NCBI RefSeq assembly: GCF_007971525.1
Contig: NZ_CP042437.1
Location: 7,254,001-7,318,000 of the forward strand
Length of the DNA: 64,000 bases
Origin: Mucilaginibacter ginsenosidivorax
GTDB taxonomy: Bacteria; Bacteroidota; Bacteroidia; Sphingobacteriales; Sphingobacteriaceae
Direction of reading: 5' to 3'
Position 1 is the first letter of the stretch. Every line of letters begins with the position of its first letter. The position numbers and the translations under genes are program-made. Positions 17,305 to 26,370 of the stretch are shown piece after piece. The notes beneath the pieces were generated by a model that did not search any database, had not been told where the DNA came from, and saw nothing but the letters and a program-made list of their open reading frames with translations.

Positions 17305-18648
17305 ATGATGATAAATACGTACTATCTGTTTTTTCTTCTGATTGCCAGCATTGGTTTTATTATATGGTTTACAGCGTATAAAAAAGTAAATGCTTTTTTT
17401 ACGCTATTAATAGCTGCCTTAGGGGTTGGCTTATTCAGCGGCTTGCCATTGGTAGAAATAGTGACTGCACTTAAAACCGGTTTTGGGCATACCATGGAAA
17501 AAATCGGGTTGCTTATTATCCTGGGTACCACTTTGGGGGTAATACTGGAGAAAACCGGCGCAACCATGAGCATGGCGAATTATATTTTGCGTGTAGTTAA
17601 AGAGGAAAATGCACCAATCGCCGTTACACTCACCGGTATTATAATCGGCTTCCCTATTTTTTGTGATAGTGCATTTATTATTTTGAGTGGTTTAAACCAC
17701 TCCCTTGTAAAAAAAGCACACAACAGGATGCCGGTTATGGCTGCCGCCCTGGCAACGTCGTTGTACGCGGTGCACTGCCTGGTACCACCGCATCCGGGTA
17801 TTACAGCGGCGGTAGGTACAGCAGGTGGCGATTTGGGTAAAGTAATGCTCTGGGGTATTTTAGTTGCTATACCAGCCGCATTCGTTGGTTATATCTGGAG
17901 CGTGTGGCGCGGGGGCAAAGTTGAATATGAATACACGGAGCCCGAAGTTATCCCCGATGAAATAAAACAGCTGCCGCGGGCTGTATATTCTTTCCTGCCT
18001 GTCCTTTTGCCAATTGTCTTGATTGCTTGTAAATCGGTAATGCCAATTTTTGTTGCACCGGCGTTGATGGTGCAAAACGGGTGCCTGCAAATCATTTCGT
18101 TTGTGGGAGAACCGGTTATGGCGTTGGCTATTGGGATTGTTGCCTCATTTAAACTCGTTCAAAAGCCATTCAAGAAAGATCTGAATCATTGGCTTACAGA
18201 GGGGGTAGACAAGGCAGGGATGATTTTGGCCATAATTGCCGCGGGCGGAATGTTCGGCGAAATGTTGCAGGCCACTGGGATGGGAAAAAACCTGGGCGGC
18301 ATGCTGAGCGGGCTGTCTTTAGGTATTTTCTTTCCATTCCTGGTAGCTGCCATTTTAAAAACAGCTCAGGGTTCGTCAACAGTTGCCATTATTACAGCAT
18401 CTTCGCTGGTTACACCATTGCTTTCAAATTTAGGTTTGTCGTCGCCAATGGGTCTTACATTAACCATATTGAGCATGGGGGCAGGCAGCATGGTGATAAG
18501 CCATGCCAATGATGCCTATTTCTGGGTAATCAGTCGTTTTTCTAATCTGGATACTGCTTCCACATTGAAGGTATACAGCGTGGCTACTTTACTGATGGGG
18601 CTAACGGTGCAGCTTTTGATTTGGGTACTCTTTAGCATATTTAAATAA
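17305..18648 (+). CDS. GntP-family gluconate/glycerate:H+ symporter
   Basis: A 447-residue inner-membrane protein with about 12 hydrophobic segments. Family signatures include a GHTMEKIGLLIILGTTLG segment near residue 55, VPPHPGITAAVGTAGGDLGK near 170 and KTAQGSSTVAIITASSL near 353. GntP proteins import gluconate and related sugar acids with protons. Because it is co-transcribed with glycerate 2-kinase, glycerate is the most likely substrate. Two adjacent ATGs (17305 and 17308) could start it. It converges with the SGNH gene across 143 bp that hold only a weak AGACG/CGTCT hairpin at 18755-18775. Confidence 0.92.
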   Translation: MMINTYYLFFLLIASIGFIIWFTAYKKVNAFFTLLIAALGVGLFSGLPLVEIVTALKTGFGHTMEKIGLLIILGTTLGVILEKTGATMSMANYILRVVKEENAPIAVTLTGIIIGFPIFCDSAFIILSGLNHSLVKKAHNRMPVMAAALATSLYAVHCLVPPHPGITAAVGTAGGDLGKVMLWGILVAIPAAFVGYIWSVWRGGKVEYEYTEPEVIPDEIKQLPRAVYSFLPVLLPIVLIACKSVMPIFVAPALMVQNGCLQIISFVGEPVMALAIGIVASFKLVQKPFKKDLNHWLTEGVDKAGMILAIIAAGGMFGEMLQATGMGKNLGGMLSGLSLGIFFPFLVAAILKTAQGSSTVAIITASSLVTPLLSNLGLSSPMGLTLTILSMGAGSMVISHANDAYFWVISRFSNLDTASTLKVYSVATLLMGLTVQLLIWVLFSIFK

Positions 18649-18791
18649 AAGATATTCAAAAACGGATGATAGGCTGTAGATACCATAAATAATTTGAGGC
18701 CTGGTTTCGCTATTTGCTATTGCCTGGCACCGGGTTGCTTAACTTATCAATGACAGACGTTATCGGCCAGCGTCTATTTTATACAGCCGGC

Positions 18792-20687
18792 TTACCTGGT
18801 TAAAAGCCCCAATAGGTATTGGGCATACCACCGGGCAAGATAGTCGTTCGGATGATTGACATTGTTACCCGTCATATCCTGGTAAGTTTTATGTTTTAAC
18901 AATTCCCGGTGTACGCCTGTCAGGTCGGCAACCACGATACCTTGACCAGCCAGTTTATCAAGTTCTGTTTTGTATAAAGATTGAAAACCATTAAAAGCAG
19001 AAGCCGGATTGGCGAGCATAGGGGCTATCAAGATGAATTCTGCTTTGGTATTGGCTGATCTTACCGAATCAATGATGGCTTTAATTTGTTCCCGATAAGT
19101 TCCGGGTGCTACGTGTGCGGTGCCATCATTCATCCCAAACCCTATAACCACCAGGTCTGGTTTTTCGCTCATCACGCGCTGGCGTACAGAATCCTGTCCC
19201 CATTTTGCCAACCGGCCAGCGACTGAGCTATTGACAAATGTTATTTGGCTGCCATAAACGGCCTTTAACCTGTTGATTACCAATTCTGGCCATACCGGCA
19301 TGTAGGGTGGGGTTTTTTCCAGGCCGCTGGCATTATAGCCCACTTCAATGCTGTTGCCATAAAACACCACTTTCAGGCCGGTTTGCTTTTTTAATTTACT
19401 GACCGTATTGCTAAGCGTAAGTCGGGCAAGTTCAGGTACAGGCCCTCTCCAATGACGTAACTTTTCCGGCAGGTATGACACAACGAGTTGCCTGGAACTG
19501 AAATAGGAGCCTTCGCTAAACAAGACAAAGGTACCGGGCATCATGCCATTCATCGAATGCCCGGGTTTGGCCTCCTTAAAAATCAGGTCTTCCCGGCAAA
19601 AGAACGGAACAGACGAACCTTTCAGGATCACCAGTTCTCCGTTACTTTCATCCCAATCTTTTCCCTTTATATATTCCCGGCTATAGTCGGCCGCCCTAAC
19701 CGATAATATTTTCGCCGGCCTGAAAAGTAGTTTCGCATTCAAGCTGCCCTGATCTCGGATGACTTGCACAGATTCATCTATAACGGTATCTGTTTTCCAG
19801 AATGGTTTGGTGTAAGCCCTTAAATCGATATATTTTTTCCAGTCTTCGGCATTAAGCAAGGGATTGAATACTTTAACAACTTCGCCTGCAATAACCGCGT
19901 TTCCCTGATCTGAAGGGTGTAAGCCATCGTAGGTTAAACTAATGGCCTCCCTGGGATAAGGATAATCGTCTGTTGCAGGATTAAATGGAATTTTTGTAAA
20001 CTCAGGATAAGTGTAATTAACATAAGCGCCAGATGCAGGGTCTTTAAGGCGTTTAAATTTTACCAGTTTGTCCATCGCAAGCTGGCCGTCATGGTACAGA
20101 TCAATAACGGGTATTTGTTCATAGCGGCCGATAGAATCAATAGCGTTCACGATGGTTTCGAGTGCCTGACCGTTTTTTTGGCGGTAAGATCCAAAAGCAT
20201 TGTTCCGGGGATCGTTGATATAAACAAAATCGGCCCGTTGCATCGGTGTTATCAAAACAATCCTGGCAGTTGGGTTTAAACGCCGCAACTTATTGATGAT
20301 AATCCGGAATGAGCCATATACTGTAGCGTTATCTTTGCCTGTTTTATAGTCATCCAGGCTGCCCGTCCGCCTGCCCTGCCACCAATCGTTTGTTCCTAAA
20401 AAAACGGAGTAAATGTCTGCGGCGGGTATACCCAAACTGTCAATATGTTGCGCAATACCGCCAGAAGTCCATCCGTTGAACCCTTTATTGATATAGTGCA
20501 AGCCAGGAAATTGTTCGGCCACCCGGGTCAGGTAACCTTTGGTTACCCTGCTGCCCGTTTCATCCAAATGGTCGTTCAGATAAGTGATCGAATCGCCGAT
20601 AGCCACCCAGGTTTGCTCTTGGGGCTTATAAGCGCTGAGCAATAGCAGTACAACTGCCAGCAATAACATTAGCCTTGTTTTTTTCAT
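18792..20687 (-). CDS. Secreted protein with two SGNH/GDSL hydrolase domains
   Basis: A 631-residue protein with a signal peptide (MKKTRLMLLLAVVLLLLSAY). The first SGNH domain spans about 25-300, with Ser33 in GDSITY, GTNDW and DGLHPSDQG, so the triad is complete. A beta-rich linker of about 130 residues follows. A second SGNH domain starts near residue 438 with GNSIEVGY and GFGMNDG, but its last block reads NNVNHPND, where the triad Asp three residues before His is Asn. Such domains deacetylate or de-esterify polysaccharides. The ATG at 20687 is chosen because upstream in-frame starts lead away from the signal peptide toward the repeat element at 20773. Confidence 0.85.
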   Translation of the reverse strand: MKKTRLMLLLAVVLLLLSAYKPQEQTWVAIGDSITYLNDHLDETGSRVTKGYLTRVAEQFPGLHYINKGFNGWTSGGIAQHIDSLGIPAADIYSVFLGTNDWWQGRRTGSLDDYKTGKDNATVYGSFRIIINKLRRLNPTARIVLITPMQRADFVYINDPRNNAFGSYRQKNGQALETIVNAIDSIGRYEQIPVIDLYHDGQLAMDKLVKFKRLKDPASGAYVNYTYPEFTKIPFNPATDDYPYPREAISLTYDGLHPSDQGNAVIAGEVVKVFNPLLNAEDWKKYIDLRAYTKPFWKTDTVIDESVQVIRDQGSLNAKLLFRPAKILSVRAADYSREYIKGKDWDESNGELVILKGSSVPFFCREDLIFKEAKPGHSMNGMMPGTFVLFSEGSYFSSRQLVVSYLPEKLRHWRGPVPELARLTLSNTVSKLKKQTGLKVVFYGNSIEVGYNASGLEKTPPYMPVWPELVINRLKAVYGSQITFVNSSVAGRLAKWGQDSVRQRVMSEKPDLVVIGFGMNDGTAHVAPGTYREQIKAIIDSVRSANTKAEFILIAPMLANPASAFNGFQSLYKTELDKLAGQGIVVADLTGVHRELLKHKTYQDMTGNNVNHPNDYLARWYAQYLLGLLTR

Positions 20688-20772
20688 GAGGGCGTTATTT
20701 AGGATTAACCGGATACAAGAAGCGAATTTAATGAAAGTTGGCGGCCAACTGTCCTTAACTGTATGGCGGGCC

Positions 20773-21056
20773 CAGGACAACCGCATCTAATAAGGTTAAC
20801 ATAACTTAACACATTTCAGTTAATTTATTTATAAATATTTGATAGTCAATATTTTACATTTTTTCATGGTTAACATTATATTGATGTTGCAATTTAGACA
20901 GAGCCAAATACTTGTGCCTGTTATTGGCCAACACATCTCTTCGTCATCCGCATCATTTAACCAGGATCAGCCAATAAAGGCAAGGCGCCGCCTGATGCTT
21001 ATATCTTCGCCATGGCAGAAACTCATTCCGTTAATTATTGATATGCTTTTGCCCTG
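20773..21056. mobile_element. MITE-like element, copy 2, decayed
   Basis: A 284-bp relative of 8323-8640. Shared segments include GGTTAACATAACTTAACACATTT near the left end and GCCAATAAAGGCAAGG followed by TGATGCTTATATCTTC near the right. The left end reads CAGGACAACCGC and the right end, inverted, CAGGGCAAAAGC, so the terminal repeats have diverged, and no flanking duplication is visible. It lacks about 34 bp near the right end compared with copy 1. It lies between the divergent SGNH and ABC ATPase genes, the same type of position as copy 1. Confidence 0.7.
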
Positions 21057-21405
21057 CTACTTCAAATCGGGGACAGAAATTATAACAACCACATAAAAGG
21101 TAATGAAATATGTAATACCGTAAGGCGCACTTGGGAGTTGCTGCCATCCGACGCCAGGCGCGCCGATTTTACCATCGAATTAAACAGCGCTACGTTGATT
21201 CCCTTTTTTCATTGTATCATTACCGTACGCCCCATGTTACATAAGCGTACAGTTATTATTTATTTGTTTTTGATTAAGTTGTTGATAATTAACTGTTTGA
21301 AAGTTTGGTATATTATTGATACCTGAATGATAAAATGATTATTATTATTGCTGTTAAGTAAAATTTAAATCACTAATTCACCAACTTATTAATTCACAAC
21401 AAAAA
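21057..21405. other. Intergenic region upstream of the ABC ATPase gene; no gene recognised
   Basis: This 349-bp stretch follows the second MITE-like copy. The part at 21115-21215 is less AT-rich and might be a remnant of coding DNA, but I recognise no protein in any frame. The last 100 bp are very AT-rich, with ATTCA-containing units at 21372-21397. It presumably holds the promoter of the ABC ATPase gene; no good -7/-33 pair at proper spacing was found. Confidence 0.5.
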
Positions 21406-22083
21406 ATGTTATCACTTCAGCATATTTCAAAATACTACCAGGTAAGTGGACTTAAAAATTATGTGCTCAACGACCTGAGCCTTGAGGTTGACGAGGGCGA
21501 GTTTATTTCTATCATGGGGCCATCAGGATCTGGTAAATCAACTTTGCTTAACGTTATAGGTATGCTGGATGAACCAACCGACGGCTATCACTACTTTGCA
21601 GGCCATGCTGTACACCAGCTTAAAGAAAAACAACGCTCTGCTTTGTATAAACAATATATCGGCTTTGTTTTCCAGGCGTATCACCTTATTGACGAGCTTA
21701 CCGTGTATGAAAACATCGAAACCCCTTTAATTTACCAGGATTTTAAAAGCTCGGAACGTAAAGCAATGGTTGCCGATATACTGGATAAATTTAATATAGT
21801 GGGCAAAAAAGATCTTTTTCCGGCACAGTTATCAGGCGGGCAGCAGCAATTGGTAGGTATAGCCCGCGCATTGATTGCCAAACCCAAATTGTTATTAGCC
21901 GACGAGCCAACAGGTAACCTTAACTCCAAACAAGGCGAAGAGATCATGGAGCTTTTCCGCAAGCTGAACAAAGAAGACAAGGTAACCATTATACAAGTAA
22001 CCCACTCCGAAAAGAATGCCGAATACGGTACGCGCATCATTAACCTGCTCGACGGTAAAATAGCATCATCAAAACAACTCTGA
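21406..22083 (+). CDS. ABC transporter ATPase of the MacB/LolD type, without a permease
   Basis: A 225-residue ATPase with Walker A GPSGSGKST (38-46), a Q-loop in VFQAYHLIDEL, signature LSGGQQQLVGIARAL (142-156), Walker B LLLADEPTG (Asp166, Glu167) and the H-loop VTHS. The family normally powers FtsX/MacB-fold permeases for lipoprotein release or efflux. The signature position usually held by Arg (QQQR) is Leu149. No permease or membrane-fusion gene is nearby; a TolC-like gene follows 13 bp downstream. It may serve permeases encoded elsewhere. A bacteriocin-export or lantibiotic-type ABC ATPase is an alternative reading. Confidence 0.9.
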   Translation: MLSLQHISKYYQVSGLKNYVLNDLSLEVDEGEFISIMGPSGSGKSTLLNVIGMLDEPTDGYHYFAGHAVHQLKEKQRSALYKQYIGFVFQAYHLIDELTVYENIETPLIYQDFKSSERKAMVADILDKFNIVGKKDLFPAQLSGGQQQLVGIARALIAKPKLLLADEPTGNLNSKQGEEIMELFRKLNKEDKVTIIQVTHSEKNAEYGTRIINLLDGKIASSKQL

Positions 22084-22096
22084 TCATCATATAGTA

Positions 22097-23530
22097 ATGC
22101 GATATTTTAAATTTATATTTTTTGGTTTGATAGCGCTGTCGGCAACACAGGCACAGGCGCAAACCGATTCTGTTCTATCTATCAGGCAATGTGTTGACAT
22201 TGCGATAAAAAACAATCTCGATGTAAAGAAAAGCGAACTGCAGATGGAGCGTTTGCAGGTTGGTTACAACCAGGCTAAGGAATATTTATTGCCTGCCATT
22301 AACGGTTCGGTTAATCATGGTATAAATAATGGCCGCAATATTAACCCCTTTACAAACAGCTACGTAACGCAATCACTTACATATGGTAATTATAGCCTGA
22401 ATGGTAACCTTACGCTTTTTAGCGGAATGCAAAATCTTAATAACATTAAGCAAACCTCACTTTCGTACCAGGCAGGGAAAATGGATTTTCAGCAAGCCAA
22501 AGACCAGGTAACTATCAATGTAATTACAGCATACCTCCAGGTATTAGATAACGCAGAACTGCTTGGCCAGGTAACTAACCAGCTTGAGGTGTCAAAAAAA
22601 CAGGTTGAGCGATTGGATATTTTAGAAAAAGAAGGCGCCAATAAGCTACCGTCAGACCTTTACGATTTGAAAGGTACATTTGGTGATAATCAGCTAAATT
22701 TGGTATCAGCCAGAAACGCTTTAGAAGTTTCAAAGCTTAACTTGATGCAAATGCTGAACATCCCCTACAATAAGAACCTTAAACTCGAACCTTTAACAGT
22801 ACAGGATGTATCTGCAAAAACAGATGCCAGTTCAGACCAGGTATATGATGCGGCGCTGCAACAACTGGCTTATATCAAAGCTGCCGAATTAAGAAGTAAA
22901 AGCGCCGAGAAAGGTGTAAAGGTGGCGCAGGGCGCCTTGCTGCCCACACTGTCGTTAGGAGCCGGAATTTTTACGAATTACTCGAGCGCGGCACAAAGTT
23001 CAACTTTTATAGATTCGACCACCGTAAATACCGGGGCATTTGTAAATGGTGCCGGGGGCACCAAACAGCCTGTTTATTCTACCCAGGCTAATTACAGCAA
23101 TCATAGCATCGGCTATTATGATCAGTTTAAAAACAATTATAGTACCCAGGTTAGTTTAAATTTGCAAATCCCGATCCTTAATTATTTTCAAAACCGTAAC
23201 AAGGTCAAGCTGGCAAAAATAAACCTTGAGGAAGCAAAGTATGTGGAAAGCAACACCAAAATAGTTTTAAAACAAAACGTAGAACAGGCGTACCTTAACA
23301 TGACATCTGCCTACGAAAGATACACCGTATTATCAGAACAAGTTAAAGCTTATGCCGAATCATTCAGGATTGCCGAAATCCGCTTTAATAATGGGGTTTT
23401 AACTTCTTATGATTTTGTATTGGCTAAAAACAACCTGGACAGGTCAAAAATCAATTTGATAAATGCCCGTTACGATTGCTTTATCTACAACAAAATATTA
23501 GATTATTACCAGGGCAAGTTAACGTTGTAA
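22097..23530 (+). CDS. TolC-family outer-membrane efflux protein
   Basis: A 477-residue protein with a signal peptide ending near AQAQ. It shows the duplicated outer-membrane-efflux-protein pattern: SIRQCVDIAIKNNLDVKKSELQ at the start of the first repeat, long coiled-coil helices (QVTNQLEVSKKQVERLDILEKEG), and SYDFVLAKNNLDRSKINLINARY near the end of the second. TolC-type trimers form the outer-membrane duct of tripartite pumps. The gene is tightly linked to the ABC ATPase upstream, which suggests a shared export pathway whose membrane-fusion protein and permease are elsewhere. Confidence 0.92.
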   Translation: MRYFKFIFFGLIALSATQAQAQTDSVLSIRQCVDIAIKNNLDVKKSELQMERLQVGYNQAKEYLLPAINGSVNHGINNGRNINPFTNSYVTQSLTYGNYSLNGNLTLFSGMQNLNNIKQTSLSYQAGKMDFQQAKDQVTINVITAYLQVLDNAELLGQVTNQLEVSKKQVERLDILEKEGANKLPSDLYDLKGTFGDNQLNLVSARNALEVSKLNLMQMLNIPYNKNLKLEPLTVQDVSAKTDASSDQVYDAALQQLAYIKAAELRSKSAEKGVKVAQGALLPTLSLGAGIFTNYSSAAQSSTFIDSTTVNTGAFVNGAGGTKQPVYSTQANYSNHSIGYYDQFKNNYSTQVSLNLQIPILNYFQNRNKVKLAKINLEEAKYVESNTKIVLKQNVEQAYLNMTSAYERYTVLSEQVKAYAESFRIAEIRFNNGVLTSYDFVLAKNNLDRSKINLINARYDCFIYNKILDYYQGKLTL

Positions 23531-23733
23531 AAAAAACAGAAAAGTTTTAGGAATTGTAAAAAAGTTTTACATTTATCTCAGAATTTATTTCTGATATGTC
23601 CGGTTTATATTGTTAACGCCATTAGGCCTGATGATATAAGCCGGATTGCTATTTAAGGGCGCCGCTAATCTACTTTTTAATTACTTCTAAATAATTTTCA
23701 TAAATTTATCGACTAATCATAACCCTTTGAAAA

Positions 23734-24336
23734 ATGAAAAAAACATTCTTACTTACATTTAGTATCTGCCTGTTAGCTATAGGCTTTGCATCTGCCCAGG
23801 TGATACCAAGCTTTTCATTCGGCGCTAAAGCAGGATTAAACTTTTCGGCATTTCCCGCAAATGGGAAGTACGATAACAGCTCGCAGGCCGGTTATTTAGG
23901 TGGCGTTTGGGCACGGTTCGGTGCCCTCGGCTTTAATTTTCAACCGGAATTATATGCCACAGCCAAAAACCTAACCATTAAAGACGATGCCGGAAATGAG
24001 AACAAAGCTAAGTTTACAAGTTTGGACGTACCCTTACTTATAGGTACTAAAATTGGCGCATTTGGTTTAGGTGGTCGGTTTTATGGTGGCCCTGTTTTTT
24101 CATTTACAGTGAACAGAGACCAAAGCTACAGCAATGCCGCTGCCGAAGTTGCAAAATTAAATTACAAAGATGCTAACTACGGCGTTCAGCTTGGCGCTGG
24201 ATTAGATATTAAAGATTTTTCTGTCGATTTAAGATACGAAGGCGGTTTGAATAAAATTAGCTACGGACCCGGCTATTCGCATACCCGGGTTAGCATTTTT
24301 AGCCTTTCATTGGCGTACAAGATATTTTCATTATAA
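23734..24336 (+). CDS. Outer-membrane beta-barrel protein (PorT-like family)
   Basis: A 200-residue protein with a signal peptide ending near ASAQ, then SFGAKAGLNFSAFP, a typical start of the small Bacteroidota barrel family. Alternating hydrophobic strands follow and the protein ends with the aromatic-rich strand VSIFSLSLAYKIF. The predicted form is an eight- to ten-stranded barrel. No specific function can be given. It is followed by a clear intrinsic terminator, so it forms a single transcription unit or ends the unit before it (203-bp gap upstream). Confidence 0.85.
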   Translation: MKKTFLLTFSICLLAIGFASAQVIPSFSFGAKAGLNFSAFPANGKYDNSSQAGYLGGVWARFGALGFNFQPELYATAKNLTIKDDAGNENKAKFTSLDVPLLIGTKIGAFGLGGRFYGGPVFSFTVNRDQSYSNAAAEVAKLNYKDANYGVQLGAGLDIKDFSVDLRYEGGLNKISYGPGYSHTRVSIFSLSLAYKIFSL

Positions 24337-24360
24337 AAAGTTTAATTCCAACTGATATTG

Positions 24361-24392
24361 AAGGGCTCGCCGTACTATGGCGGGCCTTTTTT
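24361..24392 (+). terminator. Intrinsic terminator after the barrel protein gene
   Basis: GGCTCGCC (24364-24371) pairs with GGCGGGCC (24379-24386) around a 7-base loop, with one G-T pair, and is followed by six Ts (24387-24392). It lies 27 bp after the stop codon. Confidence 0.85.
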
Positions 24393-24551
24393 ATTTGAAG
24401 TAACCTTGTTGATTACGCATCATTGAAATGTCTTTTTAGTATTATAATTTCAGGCTAATTGGCAATAATAGTATTATACTTATTGTAAGTTGTACACCTA
24501 TATTTAAATTCCGGTTTTTACCCAACAAAAACAGGTAAAGGTTGCAGTATA

Positions 24552-26357
24552 ATGAGTATAAATTCAAATAGCGTTAAAATTTTAACAGGCAGATTAACAG
24601 TGATATTTTTATTGCTGTTAATGGCTAAATTTGGGAATGCCCAAATTAAAGATACCTCATCAAGGCCAATCAGACTAAACCAAATTGGCTTTTATCCAAA
24701 CGGTCCCAAAAGGGCAATAGTTTTAAATGGCAATGGCCGTTCATTTACCATCCGGTTGTTAAATAACCGTACTGTATTTAGTGGTATTTTAACACCGTCT
24801 GCAACTCCATCATTCGCTGGTAAAACCACCTATATCGCAGATTTTAGCAGCTTTAGCAAACCGGGAGAATACATTTTGACTGTAACCGGCTCTGGAAATT
24901 CTTACCCATTTAAAATAGCGGGCAACGTTCACCAAAACTTAGCTAAAGGAGTTATCAAAGCCTATTACTTTATGCGGGCATCAACCGCGCTACCGGCAAA
25001 GTATGCCGGTAAATGGAGCAGGGCAGCGGGGCACCCCGACGATAAGGTATTGGTGCATCCGTCGGCGGCAAGCGACAAACGGCTGGCAGGTACCATTATC
25101 TCCTCGCCCCGTGGCTGGTACGATGCCGGGGACTATAACAAATACGTGGTAAACAGCGGCATCAGCACAAGTACACTGCTCTCATTATACGAGGATTATC
25201 CGGCATACATGAAAACCGTTAAGCTTAATATCCCCGAAAGCGGCAATGGCGTACCCGACCTGCTGAACGAGGTGCTCTGGAACCTCCGGTGGATGCTTAC
25301 CATGCAGGATCCTGACGATGGAGGGGTGTATCATAAATTAACCAACGCCGCATTTGATAAGTTTGAAATGCCGGATAAAGATACCACGCCCCGGTATGTA
25401 GTACAAAAAGGTACGGCTGCTGCCCTTGATTTTGCCGCGGTTATGGCACAGGCCTCAAGGATTTTTAAGCAATTCCCGCAACAAACACCCGGCCTGGCCG
25501 ATTCATGCTTGGTCGCAGCAAAAAAGGCCTGGCAGTGGGCCGCTAATAATCCCAATGTTGCTTACCGGCAGGATCAGAATAATAAAAAGTTTATCCCGGC
25601 TGTAACCACCGGCGGTTATGGCGATAACAATTTTACCGATGAATTTATCTGGGCAGCATCTGAGTTAGTTATTAGCACCGGCGATGTCGGTTACCTGAAA
25701 AATATTAACCTGTTGCCCGATGATAAAATGCCTGTACCGGCCTGGGGCCAGGTGAGGCTACTGGGCTATTATACCCTGCTTAAAAACGACGCTGCCGTTC
25801 CCGAGCTGCCGGAGATCAAAAGACGATTAATAAATGCCGCCGATGAATTGATCAAAGGTGTGGACGACAATGCTTACCAAACCTCGATGACGCTATCTGC
25901 GCGGCATTTTGGCTGGGGCAGCAACTCAGATGCGGCTAACCAGGGCGTTTTATTATTACAGGCTTACCGGCTATCGCACGATAAAAAGTACCTGTATAAT
26001 GCGCTGGCCGATTTGGATTACCTGCTGGGCAGAAATGCTACAGGGTATTCATACGTAACCGGGTATGGCACTAAAACGCCCATGCACCCGCATCACCGAC
26101 CATCGGCAAGCGATGGGGTAACCGATCCGGTACCAGGGTTATTGGTAGGCGGGCCAAATCCCGGTATGCAGGATGGTATTAAAGTACCATCTAAAGTGCC
26201 CGACGAAGCTTACATCGACGATACCCAGGCATATGCAGCCAATGAAGTTACTATAAATTGGAATGCTCCAATGGCTTACCTTGCTAACGCGATAGAAGCT
26301 TTGCAAAGCCAGTTAAGCGTAAAAACGAAATCAACTAACTCAAAACATCTCAAATAA
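24552..26357 (+). CDS. Secreted GH9 endo-beta-1,4-glucanase
   Basis: A 601-residue protein with an N-terminal signal (hydrophobic ILLLLMAKFGNA). An Ig-like CelD-type domain at about 35-125 (IRLNQIGFYPNGPKRAIV) is followed by the (alpha/alpha)6 catalytic domain. GWYDAGDYNKY holds the base aspartates Asp191 and Asp194, MHPHHRPS near 510 is the GH9 histidine signature, and Glu565 in NEVTINWNAP is the acid. Members cut cellulose, mixed-linkage glucan or xyloglucan; some act as exo-glucosidases. The GH3 gene begins 13 bp downstream, so endo-cleavage and glucose release are coupled. No binding module is attached. Confidence 0.92.
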   Translation: MSINSNSVKILTGRLTVIFLLLLMAKFGNAQIKDTSSRPIRLNQIGFYPNGPKRAIVLNGNGRSFTIRLLNNRTVFSGILTPSATPSFAGKTTYIADFSSFSKPGEYILTVTGSGNSYPFKIAGNVHQNLAKGVIKAYYFMRASTALPAKYAGKWSRAAGHPDDKVLVHPSAASDKRLAGTIISSPRGWYDAGDYNKYVVNSGISTSTLLSLYEDYPAYMKTVKLNIPESGNGVPDLLNEVLWNLRWMLTMQDPDDGGVYHKLTNAAFDKFEMPDKDTTPRYVVQKGTAAALDFAAVMAQASRIFKQFPQQTPGLADSCLVAAKKAWQWAANNPNVAYRQDQNNKKFIPAVTTGGYGDNNFTDEFIWAASELVISTGDVGYLKNINLLPDDKMPVPAWGQVRLLGYYTLLKNDAAVPELPEIKRRLINAADELIKGVDDNAYQTSMTLSARHFGWGSNSDAANQGVLLLQAYRLSHDKKYLYNALADLDYLLGRNATGYSYVTGYGTKTPMHPHHRPSASDGVTDPVPGLLVGGPNPGMQDGIKVPSKVPDEAYIDDTQAYAANEVTINWNAPMAYLANAIEALQSQLSVKTKSTNSKHLK

Positions 26358-26370
26358 AATCAATCAACAA

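Noticed and set aside
20839..21096. An 85-codon plus-strand frame in the SGNH-ABC gap
   Set aside because: It lies across the decayed MITE-like copy and its border, shows no protein pattern, and is not matched by an open frame in copy 1.
21138..21326. A 62-codon frame before the ABC ATPase gene
   Set aside because: It would need a TTG start, runs into low-complexity AT-rich DNA, and has no recognisable features.
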